The notes below the pieces were generated by a model that did no database searches, was not told where the DNA came from, and saw only the letters and a program-made list of their open reading frames with translations. Shown here one piece after another: positions 34,401-48,779 of a stretch of DNA of 64,000 nucleotides (the stretch's first letter is position 1; each line of letters begins with the position of its first letter). This DNA comes from Amphirosellinia nigrospora (Eukaryota > Ascomycota > Sordariomycetes > Xylariales > Xylariaceae): the NCBI GenBank assembly GCA_004123355.1, contig SCHM01000001.1:2534001-2598000 (forward strand), read 5' to 3'. The translations under genes were made by a program, and so were the position numbers.

Positions 34401-36208
34401 ACAGATTTTTAATTGAAACAAGAACTACTTGGCCGTAGAGATTATTATCCACACAAGGTACCTGGCATCATCATACAGCTTACTAGGACGTGATTGGGGT
34501 GGAAATCTAGGCCCCCTCAATGAATGTGGCGTATTACGGCAACTTGATCGATTCAACAACCCCATTATTGTCATCGGTCATGAAAAGCAGACGGTGTTGT
34601 GAAGTCAACGATAGCTAGGTGAATACATGATATCTCAACTTATGTCTTGGTACTGTACTGAGACCGGGGTTATGTACTCATTCTTCCCTGATACCCCCCC
34701 TTATTGTCACACAACGTTTATCATCGGAGATTGATAGTTCTTACTTTGCCAGCGCAACTTGCAAGTATCCGTCTCTGCAACGGTATTACACTAAGTGTCA
34801 GAGGCAATCAATACCTAGCGCGCAGGTCACTAAGTTACCCAGATGGCTGTCTATGGTCGATGTCGGTGAAGGTGACGACGACACTTGACCTATTCGCAAA
34901 TGCCGACTATTCACGGCGGCGAGCTAGGCTACACTAGACAGTTCCCCGGGGACCGTGCGGAGGATCGTGCCAATATCAAGGCGACGGCGTCCAATCCTGA
35001 GTCGTAGTGACTCAGCCACCTGTGGCACAATAGCGAGAATCCACGGACCATTCTCTCCAGCGCGGAGTAACCCCGCGTCTTCTGAGTGGCTAAGAATCCT
35101 CTCGAGATGCGGTCAGCCCACGATTGTACCAGGCGTCGAGGCAAGTCCTTGTTGACTTCGCTGGTCAGCTGCCTAGACATTTCTGCGACCACGGGGGCAC
35201 GGGCATAAGCCATGGTACGAGAGGCGTCGAACATTCTGAGATGCAATGTAATATAATAAGCTGGTCGGCATCGTCAGTCCGAAGGCGGCACGGAGCCCGG
35301 AATGCGGCGTAAAATGACATTACCATGGTCAGCTGACGACTAGTCTAACCAGCCAGTCTTACATTACATGTCATTTATCATCATGACGTTATTGAACACC
35401 AGATCCATCCCCCACGAAATTTCTCGTGAAATGATATTTCTAGCCAAGCTGAATTGTTGAGCGGATCGAGTCCAGGGACACCCCGTCTAGCGTATTCTAC
35501 CCTTACCCCTTGTCGACGGCAACGCACGTTAATTATTCTCCTAATTCTGCTAATTGTGCTTGAGCGCTCGTGTATAGATTCTTGGCCGTCATCAAATCAC
35601 TACATATAGCTAGCCATGTTACTAGTTGGTGACAGACGCACGTACCTGAAACTGCCCTGGCATGCCCCCGGACATTCGACTGGACATGCTAGGGATATCG
35701 TGACTTTCGTACAGTGTCGTCGTGCCTCAAAATAAGGTACCTGCTGGCGACGTAACGGCATGCGGTGTTATTAGCTAGAATTGTTTGATATTAACAGCAA
35801 ATATCATATGCACCAAGAGAAGTGATGACTATTGAAAACACCATATAACAGTCTTATTTGATCTGGGGTGAAGACATATCGTAAAATATACTACTATTTC
35901 AGGGTTATACCTTGAAAGTAGCCCCGTTTCTTATTGTTAACACTTTTTGACAGTCCTATTTTCATTCAGCCTAGATACTACTGTAGTACAGTACGTGGAG
36001 TCTTCAACTTGAAGCTCAGGAACCCGCATACCGTGTAAATGGATGAATGAATGAAAATGCCATGGTGGAGGAGATGTTAGTGGGCGCTTGCTCTGAGACA
36101 TGCATGCCTTCTTCCCCTTCCCTTTCCCTTTCGCAAGAGAAAAGCGACCCGGGGCGCCGGCGACGATCTCTCCTTGTTTTAGCGCAATGGCCCACCGAAG
36201 CCAATGGC

Positions 36209-36637
36209 TTAGCCCCGCTGGGAAATGTAACGGATCGAGTGATGCTGTGCGACCAAACATCGATCCGCCACCAGAAAACCCGATGCTCGCGACGGGTACG
36301 AGCCTGCAGCGCCCGCAGTGCTGATGCCCGTTCGCGAATTGCTTCCTGCGCGACCTGGGGCAATAAGCCCGCTCTCCGACATTCCTATCATGATCCCGCA
36401 ATTAAAAAAAGTCCAAAACTTCCGCCGCCGTAACCAAATTTTATCGACAAGGGTTCCACGAAGGGGTATCATCGAGCTTTCTTCTTTTTCTTTTGCCCAG
36501 CGTTTTGGTGGAATGAAGATGCGGTGGAAACGAAGCATTAGGAGCAGAACAGCTAAACCCATTATACAAGCCCACGATAGCCTCTTGGAATGATGATGAG
36601 TAGTCAGCGCCTGGAAGAAGAGCATCAAATCATCCAT
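36209..36637 (-). CDS. Possible small membrane protein, unrecognised
   Basis: A 142-codon frame starts with a 15-20-residue amphipathic segment, then a hydrophobic stretch (ACIMGLAVLLLMLRFH) that could be one membrane helix, followed by basic residues. The second half is low in family-like character and overlaps other frames. No homologue is recognised. Confidence 0.15.
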   Translation of the reverse strand: MDDLMLFFQALTTHHHSKRLSWACIMGLAVLLLMLRFHRIFIPPKRWAKEKEESSMIPLRGTLVDKIWLRRRKFWTFFNCGIMIGMSESGLIAPGRAGSNSRTGISTAGAAGSYPSRASGFLVADRCLVAQHHSIRYISQRG

Positions 36638-39600
36638 GTCTCAGTGTTCTTTTCGTTGTACCATACGGGCCATAGGATAGCGATTTCGCTAGTGTGGGAT
36701 TGATGCATGGGATTCGCAAAACGCCATCATGTGGCACATCGACTTTTTCTTCGATGGCTTACGGTAAGGTAAGCATGCAGAAAACGCACACGGACGTACG
36801 AAAAAAGTCATGTTTCAATAGTACTACTACTACCTACCTATCTGCTGCGTGCGCGGCACCGTAGATCGCTCCAATAGTTACCCGCGGTTTACGCCGATGA
36901 ATAAGAGCCCAAACGCCCCGAGAATCTCTTGGGAGCGCGGGAGAAAGGGGCATATGTGGTCGTATTGGCGAAGATCGCGGGAGCCGCCTCAATGCTGGTT
37001 TTTATAGATCTCCTTTCTCCGCGCCTATTGAGTTGCGCGGCTAGCTCCACCGAAGACAAGGCTTGTGGGGGGGGGATCAATATGCGTCGGGTGAGGCGGG
37101 TGAAGGTGGGAGGGACATCGATATCAAGAGAGATCGGTATGCCTGGTATGGTAATCTCCTCGTTGCGTGTTTCATCTGCTCATATTCCCGTCCTTCCTGC
37201 GTCGGGGCTGGCGAGCTCGAAGGATAGATAGATACCCGAGCCGGTCACACTACAGCTAGAATATAGAAAAGTCAAAACCATTGGCTTGCATGCCCGTGTG
37301 ACTATTCTCCTGCTTAACCGAACCCGAGCTCTGCTTGCAGAAAACAGGGCAGGGCAGGGCAAGTTGGCCTCTATGCGGTGTGCGTCGCAACATAACTACT
37401 TATGCAGTGATAGTTAAATACCTAGGTATCACTTCGTAGATCCCACGTGACTTTTATCTAGTTCTACTATTAGTAGGATAAATCTCGCCTATCCCCCTCT
37501 ATGTCGATCCGAATGTGGGTGTCCGAGCTCCTGTGATATAGGTGACCTAATTGGGCCAATAGCTGCTCACCAGGTTTCCGGATTTGGTAAGTCAAGCTTG
37601 GACCACCAGTATATCATGAACCATATCATTGGCTTTCACAACATCTCTCTTTCCCAATTAGGAAGTCCGCATAGCCCACCTTCAGAGCCCCGCCGCCGCA
37701 ATATGATATTGCGTACTTCTGCTTACACAGCTATGATCACTGATATGGTAGATGTGTGTAGTACACCAAATAGATCTAGGTCGACGTTTATACACCTATG
37801 ACTAAGGTGGCACAAAAGGAAGAACCAAAAGACCAATCTAGAATGAGAAAGGCCGGTCCAGAATGATAAAATATATCGCGTACGATAAAAAAAGGGTGTC
37901 TCACCATCTTATCTTTCGTTATCATAGTAATAGATAAGTAGCTTACGATTGACTGATAGTGGACCGATGTAATTATTAATATGTAGCTAATTAACATTAA
38001 AAGCTATCTATTCTATAGGTACATTATAGCATGGATGCGTCCTATACATATCCCTAATCCCTTGCCCCTTGCCATTAAGAGGGATGAACACCTTGGGGTA
38101 GTTTCGGTCTGCGAGCTATAATGCCTGAAGGTATAACATCAAAACCCACCGTGGATGTCCAATCATAATCAGATAGGCATATGATAACGAAGATGATGAA
38201 ATCTCTCCATGAGTTCTAATGCCATTCCCCATACCCATATTGAACATACCAACCACGGAACGTTGTGTCTATGGGCTACGAGCCGAAGTGACTGTGCCTC
38301 TCGACGGGGAGGGTGGTTACCCTGATTTTCCCCAGAGCGCCGCGTGCTCTTATTTTCTCCATCTGATTGGACATGTTCAGGATGATCTGCGGTGGTTTGA
38401 TTTGCATATGTATGCTTCAAGGAGTGACACTGCAGTCTGCGACCTAGCCAGTGTCTCCCTGCACGTCCAAATTCGAAGCTCAATGGAACGCCCTCTCAGT
38501 AATACACCGGCCACAATGCCGCCGAGACGGCACACATGAAGAGCGGCCTTACTTCCTTTCCGCCGTGTTTGCTTGATTATAGTGTTTTTTATTACTTTTG
38601 AAACCGGCGACTTATCCTGTGATAAAGTGGAGTGGTCATGATTGGCGCGATTATTTGCTGGATCTTTTAGACTGGAATGGCTTGCGTAGTATCCTTACGG
38701 GCTAAGCTTTTTTCAGACGGGTGAAGCCGTAGTCACAGCCGTGTTTTGCCGCCAGGAGTGCCAAATAATTGAAAGTTGATGTTGAATGGATCGTTGTATT
38801 GTGCCCCAATTGCCAATAAGCCCCTCAGTCTACCATTTGAATTTTCCTAGTGCAATTGTAGTGGATCTATGACTATAGATCCGAAACCCGAATTTAGGGC
38901 CTCTGGCGAGGACGATCATGGAGATCCGTAGTATATCGTCGCAGACATGATTGGCTTATCTTGTTAATGTGCTATTTTTTTCGTGCCCATACAGCCTCTG
39001 GCTATATTTGATCAGCGTTGAGCCTCCTTACCTTCTAAATATTTTATATTGGAGCGTAAGAGTTAGTACAATGAGTAGATGGTGGTATCCTTTAGGTCAG
39101 CTGGAATAGCTAGTGGTCCTGTTTACTGTGAAGTAGTTATTGAGGAGTTGAGCAATAAAGAGCCAGCGAGGTGTGACGTCACACTGAGAGATATTATGTT
39201 CTCCGACTTGCTATGCTCGTTGATGTCTAAACCTTGAACTCTTAAGTTGTCGCTGTTGTTTCTATATCTTGAAGAAGAAAAGATGTTAGTAATTAATGTC
39301 TGATAAAGTTTACCCTTGTGCAACATTCACATCTTAGGAATCATCTTATTAGTAACTACTTGTATCAGCATCGGCCTCGGATTTAGCGTCCGAGAAGTGA
39401 TAAGAGACCGAAGTGCGCTCCGTATCTCTTGGCAATGTAGGGCATCTGGGATGTTCCTCTCACACAGTATACAGTTAATTGAGCGATACTGTATTCAAGC
39501 GTACAGTGTAGTAGAACCTCCCACACTGGAGTCCGTTAAAATACTGATATAATGTAACGAGCTGTATGCACCTGCAAGGCAGGTATAACACTGCTAGCAT

Positions 39601-42600
39601 TAACTCCATTGGCGTCTATGCATGTATAAAGTAATGTGTGAAGGATCATACGTTTCTCCTATTGAACATTGGCCCGCCACAGGAGGATTCTTCAATCGCG
39701 CGCCACTCGAAGCCTTGGATCTCTCAGCATTGCGCCATCTTCCGACGCCCGAGTCTTTCCAAGAAGCGAGCTTTGCTTGATGAACTGATCTGATGGGGGG
39801 TAGTTATGGGTCTAGCTCAAACCGTGATAGGGCAAAAGTGCGTAATGGTATCTGACCAATGACTGCACTCAGCGCGAGGATTATCATGAGCGTCGTAACA
39901 TCTCGCGTCAAGGATACATTCCTAGATTGCCTTTTTTTTGTTTTTTTGTGGAAGAGGACCTGTTCAAAATGTACATTCGATAGATAAGTGAGTTCAGATG
40001 CAATAGGGTTGCTTTCGTGCGCATATGGGGCCGGTGAAGGTTCCCAAAGAAAGAAGAGGTAATTCTTAATGTCGATCGTAGCACTAGAAAGCACCAACTT
40101 CCCCTCGTTCACCCTCCATCACTAAACGCGACCCTTTCTAGACCCCGTTTTGCAAACCAGGGATTTGGAAACGGCCCGTAGGGTCTTGTTATAGCTTGAC
40201 TGGAAGGTGTTGGAATTTTTTGCTTCCCCCGACCAGCCAATGGGCGGCGGCAAGTCAACCCGATTTCAATCTGTAAAGGAGGGCCGCTGTCGGACGTCTT
40301 ATAAATTCAAGATACTCGATTTCGCCACCGTTGTCATCATTCACTACTACGGTTTGTCGGCAAATGGAACACGGCGATATGAGATTGTCTCGTATCTGTG
40401 GCAGCCGGAAATCCTACGCCATCACCGCGCATGTGAAAAGTTTATCGCTTAAGACCGTACGATACCAAGATCCTGGAAGAAGATTTTATTCTGGGTGGTG
40501 TCAACGGGGGCCAGCCTTTTATATCTGGCGTCCAGGACTCTCGTTGGGGCTTAGTGGCCAAGCATCGTGAAGGGTCCAGGCCACCACGGATCCGTCCTCG
40601 ACGCCTGGCCCAGTCCACATCGTGCAGATCCTGCCCTGCAGCCGCCGTCGTCGTCGCCGCCGCCCGCAGCGGAACCTGCGACTTGGTAAGTAAAAGGTGT
40701 TGCGCATAGACATCGTTCCATTGTGCCGGAAGGGTGTTACTGGGTATTCGCTTTTTCAAACAATTATTGGCGCGTATGCGGACTCCAGCACAAGAGAGAT
40801 AAAGGGGGCTTTGTATTCCACGTCAAGTCCCGAAGCTGAAGACAAGAAGTTTCACAGAATAACCACGCTTAGCCCTATGCCTGATCCTCAACGTCCGAGC
40901 TCAATACTTACCTTGGATTATTCCAACCAAATATAGTACTGCTGCTATAATTCCAGGGCTAATCTTCATTGAGCATATCGCACCTTAGCGCAGGATAAAA
41001 ATGTTACAGTAAGATGCACTCGTTTATTGCTCGCATCTGTTAGCGGATAATAGGAGTATGCTTTGTAGGTAGGTAGTCAAAGTTGCAGCTTTTTACACTA
41101 CTGTAAGTCCAAAACCTGCCCTAGCTGTGTAGGTGCAGCACAACTTACGCAGGTTTCCCGCTCGTATCCAATCGCAATCACGATCCCCGGCGCCAATTTC
41201 TGGTTGGTGCATCGCGCCGTTGCTAGCGCATGCGCTTTGCACACACCGCTAACCGTGCCATCCCTGAGAATCTGCACCAAGCTACCCTGTCGATACTAGT
41301 GTATGAACATCAACTACGGTTCGCTTGGGTACTGGTAAATCCTAGCCAGTCCCAATGCTATTGTAGGATGCCAAGCTCCCAACCAGACATTGTGTACGAC
41401 ACTAGAAGAGGCTCATCCATGGATCTAGAAGCGACGAGACTTTGGCTTTGGCTGGCGTAATGTAATGTAGATTAGATTAGTTAGGTTATTTTCCTAATGG
41501 TTGCTAGATGTCTTAAGTTTTTTGCCCATTAGGTATGTAGGGTCTCTCTGTAATCTGTATTGGAGTATAGCTTATCTATTTCCTCGCCGTCTCTCTCTAC
41601 CCCGAGATAATTGGGAACATCTGTAGTATAGTACTGCGAGTCAACGTGCATTCGACCCTCATCAATCCCAGCGGAAGTAATGTAGGGAGATAGACTCCTC
41701 TAAAGTATGGAGAGACGCAGGGGCACCTATGAAGGGCTACCCCCAAGATTCCCCGGATACAGTCTAACATCTGGCGTTCACTGACTCAAGATAAAAGAGA
41801 ACATATAAACTATCACGACTTATGTAATATAACGCAATCCCTTATTTAGTGTTGACGGCAGTCTTATACCGCGATGGTACGTCTAAAACCAGGCGCCTTT
41901 CTTGAGATCACCTCGCCCAGTGCTATTTGCCGACTCTGGTAGCCGGTAGACCTCCTGTTCCTTTGAAATGATCCAACTTTCCTTTCGTTTACATGTATGC
42001 GGCAACCTCCGTCTTCTAGGTCTACGCATGCTTATGAAGGAACTATTTGCTGCATCGCTCCTGTCCCAGGCCTAGATGGAGCGACATAGCACTAGTTGTC
42101 GGGGAAGATGAAGCGCATTTGGTTGCATCTGGTGCTGCGACTAACGCCAGTCCAGTGTATGTCTCGGTCTGGAAAGATGAACTAATATGTAGCCCGTGAA
42201 CGTATGATTCGCAGTAGTCACATCGACAAACACGGGAGGTCTTGACTAGTTGTAACCGGTTGGTTTCATGATTGGCTGATGAGAAACGCTTACCTCTTGA
42301 CTAAATTGACCAGAGAGAGATGGAGGGGTTCAAGTGCTTATTCATTGGAGGGTTACAGACATCAACACGCTATAAAGAACGGGTTCTGGAAGGGGGAAGG
42401 CGGAAAGGTGCCCCCAGAGACGAAGGGTATCTTTTTTCATCCTAATCTCGAGATCCGATTTTGGGAACAGGATTTTAACTAAAATACACTCGCTGCTTAG
42501 TACGTTGGGTAGTTCAACTTGCCGGAGCTGTTGACGCCACTTGGGCCAGGAGGGAAAACGTTTTCTATCACTACTCCCATTCGGGCGTGGGACCCATGGC

Positions 42601-45600
42601 ATGATATGGTGTGGTTTATCTCGTGGCAGCCACCGACTATATCCGACGGGTGGTAACTTGTCGAGAGAAAGCGGCGCAAAATGGCGTCTTTGCAACCCTG
42701 TTGGTGCTGACTACCGTAGCGAGCATCCCAAGTCACACCTCGATTGGCTCCCCAGCGATAGCGAGACAAAAAGGTGGAGGAGAATGATAATGCATGAGCG
42801 TTTACTGCTGTACATGATGAGAAGCCTTACTTACATAGTAGTACTTCTAACGCCTCCTGCTGCCGCTTTTGCCACTAAAGCATTATGTTCTACCTCCGAC
42901 CTGCCTTAGCTAATTATAATTCTACCTTATACGACCCTTCTGGCATTCTGGCAGCACTATATACGATGTCGGGCATACATCCGAGACATGCCGCACACTT
43001 GATGAGCAAGCAAAAAACCTCACGTCTAATAAGAGCTTGAATAACTACTTCCAGTCAAGCCTTATACTAGAGAGTGTGCGCCGTGTCCGCCCAACTCCCC
43101 CTGCCCCACTTAGCCCACTTAGCCTGGTTAGTGTAGTCTGTCCCTGTCAAAGCTTATTCTTGGCAGAGGCCGATAAGCAGGCTACCCCTGTCCCATATTG
43201 TTGAAATTTTTCGCTCTTATTTTCCTCGCGACACTAGGACGCATCCCCCTCCACCTTGTAAGCCTACGTCATTACTTCCCAAAGCAGCCCCGCGAGTTGC
43301 CCTGGTTGTCCTACGCTGCGTCTGCCTATCTCCGGTCCCAAGTAATTTGAAGGACACAGTACGGAGACCTTTTATAAGATAGTCCGCATGCGGCCTTATT
43401 GACGTCTTCAAATTGTGCCATTTTTTATCGCTCACGAACCTTGGTCTGACTACTCAGCAAATTTGAGGCTCGCTTAGCTTAGCTTCCGGGGTATTGGTGA
43501 TATTTATATGCGCGTTACATACTCACTCAACTTGACATAATTATGGTTAAATGTGACAGAAGTAGTGTAAATTGAGGTCTGAGGACCTGGCTATTAAGCA
43601 CTAAATGAAGCACCACAGACATGAACATGCAGGTAAGGTAATGGATACGTAAGCAAGAAACGTTAGACTATTATAGTACGAGGGGGACAACTAAACTCAA
43701 CAAACAACTTTACAACCCCTAACTCACATACTACTATGTGTGTAGATGATAAACCTATCGTAGATATAAACAGTTATATATATGTTTTGTTTCTGCCAGT
43801 CAAAAGTCACCATTTTTTTTAGCTTATTACCTGACGGGTCTACACTATAATAGCTTTTGGAGCAAACAATTAGCCAAACAAAACAATAACATATCAAAAG
43901 TTAGATCCAAAACTATTCCGCGAATACAACAGGTTCTTATGCCGGACAGTGCGACTCGCTAGGGCCAGTGGCTGTGTTGGCCCTAAGATAATACAGTGTA
44001 AGTCGGACGAGCTTCGGGTCTGGGGTGCTATCTGGCTATCTGGCTATCTCTCTTACGATACACTACTGTACGGTAGATCTCTTGATCGTCGTGTTAGACC
44101 AAGTCAGCTCAAGGCCTGCACCATCAAGGCTCTCTGCTCAGGGCATACATGGCTAGCTGAGATTGAATAAAACTACGAGTTACCGCGCCTACTCACATTG
44201 AAATCCCATCACCTTATTGATACGACAGGTAGGAGGTCGTGCCTCCTCCCCTTCCCCCCCGGCTGTGATAGTATGTAAACAATGACTCGAGCGAGTAGCA
44301 TCATTGAAACGCAGTTAGTAGAAATAGTACCATCTTGCGCGAGCCGAGCTGGTTGGACTAGACAGACTAGACCCAAAAGGCCTTGCTGGTCCAAGTGAAG
44401 CAACACAGTGCGGTGCTAATATCAAGGGAACACCGCCGGTGCCACCAAGTGGAGTACAGTGCAGAACTAAAGGCCCTAGCTTTGCCTCTGCCCAACGGCT
44501 GGTAAGTTGACTCCTCCTAGCCTGTCCTCCTCCTCCCATTGACTTGCATGCATAAAGGTTGGTTACATGCAGCCAAGGGCTTGGAGGTGGTGCTACACTC
44601 AAAGGTGTAGGAGGTATACTTCTCGTGCAGGTACCCCCCAGCGCTGAGCCCTCGCCTCCAGCACTCCGCTTGTACCGGCAGCATTCACTAAGACAAACCC
44701 TTCGCCAGCTCCTTTGGTATTATAGTCTCGCGCATCCTTCCTAACCTGCCGTTTATCCTCCCACCAGGTTTTGCTGGCTACCAAACCTCCCCGACCTACA
44801 TCGTCACCTCCGAAAACAGGCCTAGGATTGTATCAGCATCCGAACAACCCGTCGTCTTGGCCATTGGTTGTAACTAGGCGTACGTGCGACGAGACAAGTA
44901 TTATACTAGCCCACCGTTCGTTTTCTTGTCACCGCAACAACCTCGTCCGGTCGTATATGTCGTCACCCTGCCCCATCCAGGACAGTGAATTCTAGTTAGT
45001 CGGGTCGTTGTTTACAAGGTATGCTATTCCTGTCCGAATTCCCCCTCCCGATATCACATCCACACAACAGGCACCGTGGTGAGGTGAGACAGTAGAGAAG
45101 CAAGCGTTGTAAGCCGGACACTGACTGGATCGAAACAAAGGAAGTGCGGGCGACCATCCCATCGCTTGTACACTCTTCCCACGCCATCATTTCGTCCTCT
45201 CTCCTGCCAAATCGAGCTTCATTCGACGGCGAGGCCCAATTGTGGTGAACGGAACACCGTCTTTGTACGTGCGTATATGCGATCACGCCATCGTTAACGA
45301 ACCTTCATGCCGTATAATCTGGACCGTTCCGTTTCCTCGCCCTCCTCCTAGCTTTATTAAAGCCTCCCCTCGCCCCGTCGACTTGCCTATCCTCTGCCGT
45401 TTCGGGGACCGTGTCTTCGAAAAGAGCTTGTTTGCATTGTTGCTGGAATATTGCCATTGCATTCACCTCTCAACGACTTCCACGGTTCGTTGCCTTCCAT
45501 CCGGCCTCTTAATCAGTCAAGTATATTCTGTGCACTGAACAGAATCCCTTCGGTGTAAGTTTGCCCCATGTTTGGTTGACTCTTTCTGCGCACCTGCTTC

Positions 45601-46299
45601 TATTCCGAGACCGGCATCGTTGGTTCGTTGAACGGCCGAGACATGAACAGCCTGAGGTACCACGTGGGACTGGGTGCTTGGAAACCTAGGATGATGAGAG
45701 AAGAAAATGCGAGACGTCATTCCAAGCACCGTCGCCTGTGACAACCCAACGACTCCTTGAAATTGTCTCTCGTGTTTGCTTCCTATAACGCATTCCTACC
45801 AAAACCAACTGGTTGGGTTGCTTGCCTGATAACTCCGCCATAAAATCTTCACGATGCGCACCTCAAACGCTTGTTGTTACTCTTCAGTTGGCCGATTGGT
45901 TTGCTCCAGACTCAGCACGCCTTTCGAGCAACGAGTCAGGAACTAGACAATTCGCAGTCTCTCTAGACTACTGGGTCTCCCTATTTTACTTTACCAAGTC
46001 TTATCGTCGTCGTATCATGGAACTTTATATTGCTAGGAATCATGCTAATGGAACTCTCCTCCTTCCTAGGCTCTTACCGGGACCCAAACGTCCTTACCAG
46101 TCATAAAATCGTCGCTGCTGCTCGTGGTTCTACCAGATCCGAGCCGTGGTACGACATCTGGTCGACGATAATATTTCCCTGCTTCCCTCGCACCAGACCT
46201 CTTCTCCCTAAGTCTAATAGCGTTATCATTGCCGATTTCCACTTCACAACCCTCCTCCCCCCATCGCCTTGCGTCGTCCGGCAACCCAGAGCTTTGGGA

Positions 46300-48779
46300 A
46301 TGCCTTATACGCCTCCTTCCCATTGTTCGCCCGCTTCCTCAGCTCCGACCTCGCCAAACCTTAGCCGGAGATCTTCATTTAATACAGGTACAGTTCAGCC
46401 GAGACCGACGCTGCCACGCTCGGCCTCATACCTCACAAGACACCGGCGCTCTGCCTCCGCTACTGCCATACCAGTGGTATCAACAGCTAGTCATGGATCG
46501 ACTCCGGATATAACACCTCTTCGCACCTCGGATAACTTGAAAGAGATGGCAGCTATTCCTCCGTCTGTCGTTCGTCAATCACCCCCCCTATTGCTGATGC
46601 CAAAGCAATGCCTCCTGGGGCCATTATCTCTCCACCGGAGTCGTCTAGTGAGGATGAGGGAGTAACGGACTTGGAGGATCGGGCAAGAGAAATTAAGAAT
46701 ATCAAAGAGTTAAAAGAGGCAATTAGTGCGATACCACAATGTCGAGTTGGTTCGCCGGTTAGGGCTTCACCTGGCGATTTACTGTTGCTTCCGTCACAAA
46801 TTGATCAACTTATCGAGACACCAACGAAGCCTAGCATCCGTACGACTGGTCTTAGGACGGGACGTGCTATATCTCATTCGAGGTCCAACACGGATAGTGA
46901 CATCTATTTCTCTAAATCGTCTGAGGCGTTGTCAAGCATGTCAGAGGATAGTTCTGAACAGGATGAAATGACCAAGAAGCCTCCGATGGTACGGAAAAAT
47001 CTGGTGAGCTAGTACGACCTGCTCTACGACCACCCCATTTACGGCGCCCTTCGAGTATGCCAGGAACCCCCACATTTTCCAAAGCTGTTCACTTCGATTC
47101 TCACCTAGAACATGTTCGACATTTCCTACAAGTTGACAGACCTCGCTGTCAGTACAGGTTCCTCGCCTGTTGATAATTACGACAGCGATACAGAGTATCC
47201 GTTTAAGTCGGCTGATAAATCAGAAATACGCTCACCCCCATACGAATGGGAGATTGCGATGAATAATTTCCCTGCCGAAACACCAATCCGGAAAGGTCTT
47301 CCTGCCAGGCTAGAAAGAGTGTGGATGTCGCCTGACCAGAAGTCCTTGATCGGTTCAGTGTCTGTTGCCAACTTGGCATTCCAGAAATCTGTGGTTTGCA
47401 GATTCACCTTCGACTACTGGAAAACGACGTCCGAAATTGGGGCAGAGTACCATCACGAGATCAGGCCACGAGAAACCGAAATTGGTCATGACCGGTTCCA
47501 GTTCAACATAAAGTTGTCTGATATAGCCAATCTTGAGGCTAAGACACTTTACTTTTGCATCAGATACAAGGTTAATGGACTTGAGTACTGGATAATAATG
47601 ATCATATGAATTTCCAGGTTGACTTTCATAAAAAATTCCTCCCCCAGAATGGAAAGAAGCGTGTCCAAGGAGCGTCTTCACGACCTGCGAATGCTTTACC
47701 TCGTAGCAATCGTCGAACAAACCCTTCGACGATTGCACGACCGAAGTCCATGCCTGTCGGCGCATTAGATGAGTTTGGACAAAACTCGAAGATTGGGAAC
47801 ATGGATCAGCCTATCCACGAGTTTCTTGGCGAATCAGAGCCGACTGGTCTGCGACTCAAGAATTCTAAGTCAACAAAGAGTCTGCCTAGCGATAACCTAG
47901 CAGGCCGTCTGTCTACCCGAGTGGTGTCGCATTTGCTAATCGCTATGATTTTGGTGCTTCGCTCAGCGCAGCCAAGCAAGCCCAGAGAAGTCCAAACTCG
48001 AGTCCCAGGCAGAATGATGCCCTATATATGAAGGCTCACCAGAGAAACACTGGAGGGCCATCCGTGCCCGCGGAGGTACCTCGATCACAAAGCGGTGCAA
48101 CTCAAGTTGACTCACTTTCGGTTCAACAATCAGCCGGGCTATCGGTATACATGCCTACCGCTCAGAGCCCTAGCACGGTCTTGCCCTCTGCCGGCATTGC
48201 TCTGCATCATATGAGGAGATTCTCAACAAGTATTGCTTTGTACGTACATGAAACGCCTATCGGCCACCCGTGGATCCTGAAGATACACTTCTCACGATAT
48301 ACATGATTTTCGGTACAACTAACAACTCCGTCATTGTAGTTCAATGGTTCTAAGCAGTCTAGCCCTCAACTAAAGGACGGGACTTTACGAAGCGGTCGAT
48401 ACGATGGTGCAGATGAGTACTTCCCGCAGGGTTCCGCTAGCAATTATCCTAGCCCAAATGGGGTCCCCAGCAACGCCGACAGACCTCACCATGGAGCTGC
48501 GCACCATACATTGCATAAAAATCCAGGTCTCTCTCATGATAATTATCTCACAACTGGTAGCACGTTATCGTCCGAGTCGTCTCTAAAAGGTCCGATGGTA
48601 TCCGGCAGGTCTCATAACTTACCAGACGCGAATACTCCCATGGGAAAAATATAGCCACACCTAATACAACTTCGAATGGACCTGTTCCTGATCGAACCCC
48701 AATATCACCACATACAACATATGCAAGATCCCCCCATTCACATCAGCAATCAGTTGCTAAATATGGTTGGGAAACCTAG
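46300..48779 (+). CDS. PP1 regulatory subunit, Gac1-like, with CBM21 domain, frameshifted
   Basis: A glycogen-type targeting subunit that would recruit protein phosphatase 1. The ATG at 46300 gives MPYTPPSHCSPASSAPTS, a Ser/Pro-rich N-terminus. The PP1-docking motif KAVHF (RVxF type) lies near 47083, in TPTFSKAVHFDSHLEHVRHF. The CBM21 domain spans about 47300-47620: LERVWMSPDQKSLIGSV, then VCRFTFDYWKT, and GLEYW-NNDHMNFQVDF across a break. A Ser/Asn-rich C-terminus follows, with an intron around 48242-48340. The end at SVAKYGWET is tentative. One-base losses are visible in the C7 run at 46582-46588, in A5 at 46995-46999, near 47141 and in GG at 47590-47591, with further breaks after 47900. 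Each junction restores family sequence. Confidence 0.83.

Larger units (their letters stand above)
30932..46299. other. 15.4-kb stretch without a recognisable gene
   Basis: No frame longer than about 142 codons and no family motif on either strand. No splice-linked series of conserved fragments was found, and no reverse transcriptase, transposase or integrase motif. Base composition is mixed rather than extremely AT-rich, so it does not look like classic heavily RIP-mutated transposon remains. Candidate weak frames are listed separately. The last kilobase should contain the leader and promoter of the PP1-subunit gene. Confidence 0.55.

Noticed and set aside
30932-46299. A decayed transposon
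   Set aside because: No reverse transcriptase, integrase or transposase motif, no long terminal or inverted repeats noticed, and no strong AT bias as expected from heavy RIP.
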